From Acytostelium subglobosum LB1 (taxonomy: Eukaryota > Evosea > Eumycetozoa > Acytosteliales > Acytosteliaceae), in the NCBI RefSeq assembly GCF_000787575.1, contig NW_012236499.1, forward strand, positions 248,001-312,000: a DNA stretch of 64,000 nt, given 5' to 3'. The notes below the pieces were generated by a model. The model did no database searches. It was not told the origin of the DNA and was given only the letters and a program-made list of their open reading frames with translations. Each line of letters begins with the position of its first letter. The first letter of the stretch is position 1. A program made the translations under genes and the position numbers. This document shows, piece after piece, positions 54,901 to 64,000 of this stretch.

Positions 54901-57900
54901 GTACATTGCGTTGAGGAATAGGACAAAGTCGCCGAGTTGTTTGCGCTCCTTGGAGTGGGACAGAGTCTCAATGACGAACCTGGTGCCAAGCTCGATTGAC
55001 ATCATTCTCTGATCAAAGTCTGGATCATCAGACATGTGAACAACATCGTTGTTGTTGTTGTTGTGGTCGATCGCAATGTTGTGTAGACCGTCTACATTGT
55101 TCTTGGTGATTTGATTCAAATGAATGATGTTCGATATGAATTCAAAGTAGCCAAGGTCAAAGATGTTCTTGTCTGTGAGGAACTTCATGTTGTTCTTCCA
55201 CACGGTACTGAACATTTCACGAGGCACCAACTTGGACTGCTGTGCCTGTGATAGACTCTTGAACATCGAGGGGCCGACAGGAGTGGTCGTAGTGTTGTTG
55301 ACAACGTGTGAACGTTCGTAGAACAACATGTAGGCATTGTTGTTGCGCTGCGAAGTGCGAATGTTGGTCTTGCCCTGATCGAGAGAGATCGAGTCGTAGC
55401 CACCAAAGCATGCCCTGGAGATGTCCTCTGGATTGAACACCTCGGTGAGCTGATCGTTGAATTGAATCCAGTGGCGTGGCCGGCCGGGGATCAGTGGCTC
55501 ACGCTCCTTGATGAACGAGTAGTAGTGACCAGAGTCTGCCGTTCCAGAGTGCACCAGGATGCCACTAAGATCGTATTGGTAGTAGGAGGCTGGTTGCATT
55601 GCGGGCAGATCCTTTGGGATGGGCAGGTTGTTGGCTTTGGCCTTCTCGACGGCCTCCTTGCCCTCGAGATACTCCTTGGTGTAGGGGGTCATGTCCAGGG
55701 TCATTGGGAACTTGAGGGCGTCGTTGAGCTTGGTCCTCTTCATCGTGTCAAGATCAAACTCAAAGCGCTTGTTGTGGATGATCAGTGTGTTTGGAAGACT
55801 CTTGATACATCTTCGCATGAGACACTTGACCTTTTGTGAGCATTGGCTGCAGAAGTACTTGTTGTCGCCATCCAATGTCTCAGACTCGACAAACAGTTGT
55901 AGAGACTCTGTGATGTCCTTTTTGTTCTTAACCTCAACGCTGATCGTGTAGAATGGCTCCTCCCTCTCAGAGACGTGAGCACACTCTTGGGAGATAAACT
56001 GATTGACAGAGGCACCGCCAAAGAACTGGTTCAGCAGCTTCTCCTCCTTGGTGCCCTTGAGTTGGTTCTCCAAGCGATCAAACAACATGTTGAAGAACTC
56101 ATCCACATCCATTTGAACGTAGGTGTTGATTGGCTGGCCCTCGTACTTGTAGGCCAGACAGAAGTCCTTGGGATCGTGTGACTTCTTCTCACTCTCCTGC
56201 AGGTTGGCAAAGATGATCTTGAGCTGGTAGAGCAGGGAGTCTGGGTTGGCGTTGGTGGCCGAGTCCTCTGCCTGAAGTATACTGTAGCGGAAGCCTGGAA
56301 TCATAAACAGTTGCTGCATCAATGAGTTGATGTAGCAGGTGGCGCCAAGATTCTTCAGACCAACGTAGCCACACGATGACTTCTCATTGCCCATGGGGAA
56401 GTAGTTCCAGACTGATCTCCTCTCGTCAGGCTTGTTCTGTTCGATGAGCTGCAGCACCAGCTCCTTGTAGTTCTCCTCGCAGTTGTTGGCCAACTCTAGC
56501 AACAGTGCAAAGCAAGCATCTCGCGAATCCTTTGACTTGGCCTTTGGTGGACACAGGGGTCCATGGTTGTCTGCCGTGGCAATGTTGAAGAGACACTCGT
56601 GGAACACTTCCTGGATCAGATGGTCGTTGCCTGCCTTGACCTTGAACTGGTGTGAGAAGCCGACAAGTGTGCGCAGCATATTGATAATGCCAATCAGTAC
56701 GTAGTCTGACTGGAACATGTTGGGCGACTCCACTATTGGGTGAGACTTGAGCATGGCCGCCAGTTCCTGGAGGAGCTTGGCAAACTTGGGCGTGTCACCA
56801 TTGCGACAGCTATCTTGCAACAGGTTGAGAAGTAGGAGGAAGAATTGGTTGCTACTGAAGGCATACTTGTCAGAGCCAACGATGAAAGGCAGCAGAGTCA
56901 GACATTGTGACTGGAAGAACTCATGTGCCACTGCGTTGTGCTGACAGAGCGTGTAGAATCTGTTGCTGGTGCACTCGCGGATGGATGGATCGCTGCTGTC
57001 CAACAAGAGCAACTGTATCCACTTGGTAATGTCCTTTCTCTTTGTACAGAACTGGTCCAGCAGATCGTTGTTGTGTTGAACCATGGCGAGAATCAGTGTC
57101 AAAAAGTTGCTAATGATGTCACCGTCATCAGTGACGTGAGGCAACATAAGGTCCTCCTTCTGAACGGTGGGGAGTGCTTGCTTCCAGGCCAGATCCATCA
57201 GACGGTTCAGGAAGGCGGTTGGTGTGAAGTTTGGCACGACAGCCGCCGAGACACCGGAAAGGTTGATGGTGAGGTTCGAATGGTCAATCACGAGCAGGAC
57301 GATGGTGTTGATCATAGACGACAGACATCTCTTACGCTTGTTGGACGACTTGCAGGTCCACACCTGGTGGAAGTCATCGCGCATCAGTACCTTGAACAGG
57401 TGAGAGAGGCCACCCGTTGTGATGAATCTGTGTCTCCACTCATAGTTGTTGTCCTCACGCTGCACCAAGTTCTCGACGATCAACAGCGTGTACAATAGCT
57501 TATAGACTGACGATTGGTTGATCAAATCGCCCCAATTGAACTGTTGTGTTGTCTCTGTGAAGCTTGATGGGATGTTGGCCAGTGCCTGGAATATCTGATG
57601 ACTGACGGGCAGCAGCATGAGTACGTCCCATACGGTGGGTGCAATCTCCTCGATAGCCAAAAGGGAGAACAACAGACTGAGTTTGCTCTGATCAAAGTGA
57701 ATCTGGACCATCTGAGCGGGCTCCTGAATCTTTGGCTCTGGCCACTCGTTGAACATCAGATGGTCGTGGTTGTGCACCTGGTAGTCGCTAAAGGTCTCGT
57801 AGTCAAATTGCAACATCTTGGTCTTGTGCACGATGTAGATTGATCCTGGATGTGCGTGGATGATACTAGCAAGACGCTGCTTGATCTGTCCAACGGTTTC

Positions 57901-60845
57901 GCTGCACCTGACCTGCAAGGGGATCTTGTGCCTCTGACTGGCAAAGGTGACATTGATCGATGGATAGAAGTTCTTCTTGAACGAGTCCCTGTACTTTGAG
58001 CCAAAGCCCTCCAAGTATGTCTGGAGCAGGGCCAATGTACGATTGACAAGTATGTGATCCGAGTGGCTCAATGTCAATGTACCATCGATAGAGGTCGTCG
58101 CAATGTTTGATAAGTTCGATATACATGTTGGTAGGAATTCGCTTTCTCTTGTTGGCATCTATAAGTTATTGTTAGTGATATTGTGTCATGTACATGATTG
58201 AATGAGTAGACTACCTACACTCTTGTAAAGATCAATAATATAAGAGATAGCTTCCTTTCCAACCTCTTCATTCTCTGCCTCAAGTGCAATCTTCCAAAGT
58301 ATATCAATACCAACATAGTTTGATCTATATGAGTGTGTCCAACATATGTTAGTTAACTTGTTATGTTGTTGTCATAACATGTAATAAAGTAATACATACG
58401 CAGGTCTACCTTGATTAAGTGTCTTCATACAGTGGACGTAGAGGGAGGCACCTGGTGGCTCAAGATTGACGAATGATATCTCTTCAAACTTTTGAAGTAT
58501 GTATTCAAAGTTGGCCTCGGTGAAACAGGTCTGAGCCCACTTGAAAAAGATGTTGCGATCGTTCGAGGTGATGGGATCGACGGCAAACACCTGCCACAGT
58601 ACATCGATATTGTCGTTGCTGGCAGAGAGCGTGGACTTCTCCCAGACAAAGCTGATAAAGGCCAAGAACTCATTGATCTGCTCATAGTGGCTGTGGCGAC
58701 CATAGATTGGGGTGTCACCCAACGACTGCTCGTCACAGTTGGTGGACATCCTGTTGTCAATGATCGACTTGCACTGTTGCTTGTAGAAATACAGATGCTC
58801 GTAGAGCTTCTCCATCAGTCGCATCGAGTTGTTGATGTGGTCAATGACGGCTGAGGAATCAGCGATGGACGTGGACTTCTTCTGACGATCGGTGAATATT
58901 GTGATGCTGAATTGAATGATGCGCAGCGAGAACAGCACCGACTTGTGATTGGCAATGTTCTCGATACTCTTCCTGAGGTAGTCGTGTCGCTGGGGCTGAT
59001 GGAAGTATAGCGTGTCCTGGAGCAAGGTGAGCACATTGTTTGAGAGCTCTGGTGCGATCAGTGCTTCGTTCTCATCCTGCAGCAATGTCCAAAAGATCTC
59101 GAGTCCATGGTGAACGATGTGCTCTCTTGACTCCTCCTGTGAGTAGACGGCCGATCCGCTGTTGGAGTAAGGGGCCTGTCGGTTCTGGATGAGACAGTAG
59201 ATCAGTTGCAGAGTCTGTGGTGTGTAGTGCTCGAATGGGATGGCCTTAATCTTGCTCTCAAACAGGTACTCAATGTGTTGGATTGGCAACAACGGGGCGA
59301 TGTTGCCGATGGTCTCGTAGATTGTGTTCTCGATGGTCTCGTGCTTGCCCTCGGCGGCGCTCCACATGAGATCGAGGTACTGTTGCTGGAAGGCCTTCTT
59401 TTCGGCCAGATACTTGAGAATATCGGAGCACTTTTGCAGCAGCTGAATGTGCATAGTCTCGCCGTAGAGCTGCTCGACGATCCTGTTGTCGCGCAGCCAG
59501 TTGACCACCTTGTCGGTGCTGTGCGTGTACGCCTTACTGTACATATATAGGGATTCGTGCTTGATGAAGCTGATAATATCGTTGAGGCCCGAGTTTCTCT
59601 TCTCGAGCGACACGGACTTGAAGCACTTGAGCGCCACCTCCATGAACTTGGAGTGGATCAGATCGGCAAACATGTTATCCGATACGTTTCTCACAATGGC
59701 TCGTAGGTACTTGTTCATACAGATGTCCAAATCCTTTCTACTCTCGTTCTTGAACTCTTCATCCGGTGTATCCAATATCCTCTTGAACACGACCTGTATA
59801 AATGCCTCAACATCTGGCTCTGAGAACTCTAACTTTGTTCTCTTGGTAACCTATAGGTGATATTTTGATGTTAGCATGAGATGGACTACAACAGCAATGG
59901 ATTCCCATCAACGACTATCTTACCTTCTTCATTATATAGAGCATCTTCTTGAGAGAATCAAAGGAACCCTTCTTGAGTTGGATGTTGCTCATTAAGATTG
60001 ACATACCTCCACGTTGAGCAAAGTAGTTGGCAAGTTGTGCAGGTAACTAGATGTAATTAATGAGTTGTAAGAGTCAGTACTAACCTTGATCAATCAATCA
60101 ATCATTCAGTAAAACAACAATATAACATACCTGAAGGATTAACTCAAAGTCTTGATTGTAGCCTCCATTATCACCTCCCCTGTGGAATAGCTTTGGCGAG
60201 AGGATACAAGCCAACATCTTGATATACTCTGCTGGTAGGTCATTGGAACAAATCTTTCTCAAGGTGATATCGATACATATCTGAAAGAAATCTCTTGATT
60301 TGTTCAATATTGATGTTCCACTAATGATTGTATTGTTGTTGTTGTTAGTATGATGAAGTTGATTATGATGTTGATGTTTGATTATGATAATACTTACAGC
60401 TTCCACCATAGTGTCTCAACCAACTCTGATAGATTCTCAAGGTTGCTAAACTGTTCAAGAGGTATCTCTAACTCTTGTTGATGAAATTCGATAATATTGT
60501 TGTTGTCATTGTCATTGTTATTGTTGTTGTCATCAGTTGCTGTTGATATTGGTGTGGCATCATCTGATATTGGAGAGATGATGTTGTCACTGTCCAAAGG
60601 ACTAGTTGGCTGTTGTTGTAGTAGCTGTTGTTGCACAACCGGTGTACCTTTCTCAATTAAGTAGTCCAAAGCACCTGCAATCTCACCATAGTCTGTGGCT
60701 GTTCAGATGGACATGACATGACATTCATTCAATCATTAATACTCTGTGTGCATGTGTGTGTGATGATCATGTTCAACATCGAGTGAATATGACACTTACT
60801 ATTCTTTACCAAGGTTGTGAAGTAACGAATGTCAGATGTTGACAT
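51943..60845 (-). CDS. Large ubiquitin-specific protease of the USP9X/USP24/USP34 type
   Basis: This is a cysteine deubiquitinase of 2,810 residues, close to USP9X and USP24 in size. A ubiquitin-like segment lies at about 808-877 (INVTFASQRHKIPLQV). The catalytic domain begins at about residue 1335 with the Cys box GLKNLGATCYINSLMQQLF. It has a zinc-ribbon-like CSQC...CLMRRC pair and the His box LSGILVHSGTADSGHYYSF at about 1610. Long helical arms flank it, as in the FAM family. Exons are 60845-60800, 60698-60398, 60320-60131, 60046-59924, 59850-58400, 58324-58219 and 58158-51943; phases all agree. An Asn/Asp-rich tract lies near residue 60. The catalytic Cys and His are present, so it should be active. 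It is divergent from the TMCO4-like gene. Confidence 0.93.
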
Positions 60846-61528
60846 CTTTGCTGACTATATTATATTATTATTATTATTGTGATATATTGCAGTGAGAGAG
60901 TGAGAGATAGATTTAAGTGAGTGAGTGGGTAAGTGAGTGAATGACCCAGCAAACTACTACTTTTGTTTGAGTAAATGAATGAATGAATGAATGAATGAAT
61001 GAATGTATATATATATATGTATATATATATATATGTATGTATGTATGTATGTAGTAGGCTCTTTACAAGTCTTCAAACTAGATGGTAGATAAATTGGCTG
61101 ATGGTGAAGTGTTTTGTGAGAGACTCTTCAAACACACACACAAAGTGGACTTTGAATTTATTTATTTAATTTGTTTCAGTTTTTGAAGATCAGAGTTCAT
61201 TTGAAAAAGGAACTTCCTCCATTACTAAATTAAGAAGTGATTCAAATCACTAAGTTATCTTGATCAATATTGATTATTCCTCTAACATATCACCAATGAT
61301 AATGATATGATTGATATTGGATTCTCAAGTTGTCGATATTAATTTGACCAGGTTGGTGAAACTTGGGAATTCAAACTAACACACACAAACTAACACTACA
61401 TACGTCAACACACCACATTCATCATTTCTCAACAACAACAATAACAACAATAGTATTGTCTAACTTTGTATTTGTATAGATAGATATATAGATCATTTGT
61501 AAATAATAGATACATACATACATACCTA
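60846..61528. promoter_or_regulatory. Divergent promoter region with (TGAA)n and (TA)n repeats
   Basis: These 683 bases lie between the deubiquitinase and TMCO4-like starts. (TGAA)n at about 60975-61005 runs straight into (TA)n/(TATG)n up to about 61050. A further AT-rich part and ACACACA runs (61133-61141, 61380-61387) follow. No gene is seen. Confidence 0.45.
60975..61050. repeat. Compound microsatellite (TGAA)n-(TA)n-(TATG)n
   Basis: Eight or so TGAA units are followed directly by alternating TA and TATG units. The run lies in the divergent promoter described above. Confidence 0.8.
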
Positions 61529-64000
61529 ATGAAGAATATATCAAAGCTTATTAGATTCAGGAGGAATGACGCTCAGTCAACCAATGATGGTGGAGCTTCT
61601 GAGGCTACATCATCTTCTTCTTCTCCGACCACTGTCACTCCAATCCCTACAACGACAACAACAACAACAACAGATAAAGGCCACAACAATAACAATTGTA
61701 TATCAAAAGACACATCACTTGGAGAATCAGTGATCACATTGTTGATGTGGTGCTACAGTGAGCGCGACTTTAATAGTGAACCAGTCAATCAGTTCTTCTC
61801 AAAGGTCTATGATCACTACCATCTGTCAAACTTTCAGATCAATCAGTTTGTAGAGTCACACTCTCTATGTAACTACACTCTCTATGCCAATAGTAGACAT
61901 CGTACTACAAACCAGTCATCATCGTCATCCGATCCCAACAATAACAACAACACTGGTGCTGATACAACAAACAAGGGTACAGCAGAGTTTTATAACAACT
62001 CAATGTTGCAGAGGTTGGAGAAAGAGCGTCCTGATGTGTTCAAAGAGATAAAGGTATACTCTGACAAACTACACAATGAACTGAATGGTACCAATGAGGA
62101 ACAGTTTGAGGAGAAGGCACGAGAGTTCCAAGTGGACCTGTCACGCTTTGTCAATCAGATCTACATCAACTCAAACATGGACAACAGAGACAATAGGAAT
62201 ATAATCATCGAAGTGGTAGAGTCCACTATACTTGTAAATATGTTTGATACGTATGTATTACAATGTTCATGATGGGATTGCATTGGCATGTTAGGTCTAA
62301 CCATCAATCAATCAATCAATGTCCATATACATAGTATATGCTCTATCAATGATGAGAAGGACAAAGAGATTCGAGATGCAATTGATTATCTCAAGAAGAA
62401 TGGTATCAAACAACATTTGGACATGAATCAGACACAGTTTGTAGATTGGGAACTGGCAGAGGCATTGCTGTCACATATCAATCTCTATCAGACACCTCGT
62501 GATAAGATCATGACTATACTACGTTTCACACGAGCCATCTGTCAAGGTCTTCGAGAGACTGGCAAGACATTTGGTTCAGACGAGGTTATCAGCTGTGTCG
62601 TCTATGTCATTGTTCAAAAGAACCCTGACTTCCTTTATACAAACACCAAGTATGTATTCAATGTTGATGATGAGAATACCCGATCATTGACCTAACATGG
62701 CGGACACGACAAATAGGTACATAGAGCTATACAGATCAAATGAATTGTTGGTCAGTGAAGCATCATATTACTTTTGTACATTCCAAAATGCCATCACCTT
62801 TATCACCGACCTGTATCATCGTCTGAAAGAACCTACCGATTCAAACACACATGATCCACTGCCACAAGCTCCTGATCTACCACTGCCAGACATTGACCTA
62901 GTACCAATGGACCTTGAAGGTGATCAATCATCACTGTCATCTACTTTATCATCATCGACTACAACTACGACGACCACCACTACAACCACTTCTACTACTG
63001 CCACAACAACACCAACAAAGAACTTGAATCAATCAGATGATACTTCAATGGGCGATGTGAGTGTCATACTATTGGACACTCCAAACACACAGAACAATGA
63101 TACAAAGAGCAGCATTGGAGATATTCTTGAGGAGAGTGATCCTGTTTGTCAAGAGATACTCTCCCAACGCATGGACATCTTGGCAATCTTGGTCTCATTG
63201 GCAATATCCGATGGCACATATGACTCTCGTGTACGTTCAGGTATACTCAAGCTGTCATACCTCTTAAACCCTGCAGAGTACCTTTCATTGGTGGTGACCG
63301 AGGTCGCCGTTGGACAGAGTCTGTTTGATGACAAATCAAAGAAGTCAATCAGCAATGGTATACGCAATGTCTTTGAAAGAACAACATCCAACTATCGTGG
63401 ACTCAAGATTGCACTTGCTGCTGCAGTTGGTGGTACACTGCTGGCTGTCACAGGTGGACTTGTTGCTGCACCAATCTTGGGTGGTGTGCTTCACCTGGTG
63501 GGCGCGACCTATGTGCTGACGGCCCTGACCGCCGCTGGAATCAGTGGCACCGCACTTACATCACTGCTGTTTGGCGCAGCTGGTGCAACATTGTCAGCCG
63601 ATATTGTCAAGAAGAACACTTCGGGCCTGGAGGAATTCTCCATCAACAAGGTCAACCAGACATTTGGACTGCACGTGAACATTGGCGCTCTTGGCTGGGT
63701 GGAGAGCGAGGACGGCAAGAAGGACATGATCGAGTGGGAGCAGAACCTGCTCACGGGTGTCCTGTGTCTGGGGGAGGTCGACATCATCGAATGGGAGAAC
63801 AAGCTATTACTCCAACTGTTTGAATCACTCAAGAACTACAAAAAGTCTGTGGAGGACAGCTCAAAGTTTGCCAAGTTCACATCGAGAATGCTACACGATG
63901 CCATCCTTCCCTCGGCCAGCATATTGGAGGCATTCTCATTGATCAAGACGTGCTGGGGCACTGTCAAGGAGCGTGCACAAAAGGCAGGAGTGTTGCTTGC
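61529..64000 (+). CDS. TMCO4 / DUF726 family membrane protein (3' end beyond the window)
   Basis: DUF726 proteins (human TMCO4, yeast Mil1) have a membrane hairpin followed by an alpha/beta-hydrolase-like domain. The first 773 residues are present. They comprise a Ser/Thr/Asn-rich N-terminus, a helical region, a Thr-rich tract, the conserved lead-in (ILKLSYLLNPAEYLSLVVTEVAVGQSLFD) and a Gly/Ala-rich membrane hairpin near 575-640 (LAAAVGGTLLAVTGGLVAAP and AAGISGTALTSLLFGAAGAT). Then come LHVNIGALGWVESEDGKKD and IEWEQNLLTGVLCLGEVDIIEWE, which fit the start of the hydrolase-like part. Exons are 61529-62250, 62335-62649 and 62717 onward; phases agree. The catalytic Ser motif would lie beyond position 64000. 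Confidence 0.85.

Noticed and set aside
1-64000. tRNA genes, rRNA, CRISPR arrays, riboswitches
   Set aside because: No T-loop/acceptor pairing, spaced direct repeats or conserved RNA core was found on reading both strands; a covariance-model search would be needed to exclude small RNAs.
1-64000. Intact retroelements or DNA transposons
   Set aside because: No reverse transcriptase, integrase or transposase motifs and no terminal repeats were seen; simple repeats explain the repetitive look of the spacers.

Overview
The window is nuclear DNA from a social amoeba (dictyostelid). Pointers to this are a CTDC-repeat prestalk/ECM-type protein, an F-box/FNIP-repeat protein, a B-box/kelch protein, a gp91phox-type NADPH oxidase with an Asn/Ser-rich N-terminus, polyQ/polyN/polyS tracts, and compact genes with introns of about 57-190 nt. 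Coding third positions are richer in C and G than in Dictyostelium discoideum, so a more GC-rich lineage (Acytostelium-like, for example) is my guess; the species cannot be fixed from sequence alone. Two single N characters (15023 and 40964) look like joins in a draft assembly.

Layout, left to right: an S28 serine peptidase (minus, cut by the window edge) lies head to head with a 26-repeat CTDC extracellular protein (plus). SGT1 follows (plus), then a small COMM-like protein (minus). A 12-kb gene (minus, 6829-18773) encodes a protein of about 3,880 residues with two ATP-grasp-like modules and a C-terminal GHMP-kinase module. After a 1.9-kb intergenic region comes a nuclear-type protein with three tandem ASH2-like zinc/winged-helix domains (plus). 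Next are ribosomal protein uL16/RPL10 with two micro-exons (minus), an omega-amidase NIT2 (minus), a B-box/kelch protein (plus), a NADPH oxidase (minus), an unidentified protein stopping at the edge of a polyQ tract (minus), a large helical-repeat protein (plus), SAP30BP/HCNGP (minus), proteasome subunit Rpn8 (plus), a 3-hydroxyacyl-CoA dehydratase (minus), a SAP plus three-RRM RNA-binding protein (minus), an F-box/FNIP protein (minus), MROH1 (plus), a USP9X/USP24-type deubiquitinase (minus), and a TMCO4/DUF726 membrane protein (plus, cut by the right edge).

Most genes are unrelated housekeeping genes. Neighbours are often divergent with a short shared promoter, or convergent with only 100-350 nt between stops. 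No prokaryotic-style operon, CRISPR array, tRNA, rRNA or intact mobile element was recognised. Exon-intron structures were assigned by hand from GT..AG boundaries and checked for reading phase; they remain predictions. The items most worth following up are the giant ATP-grasp/GHMP fusion and the triple ASH2-like protein.
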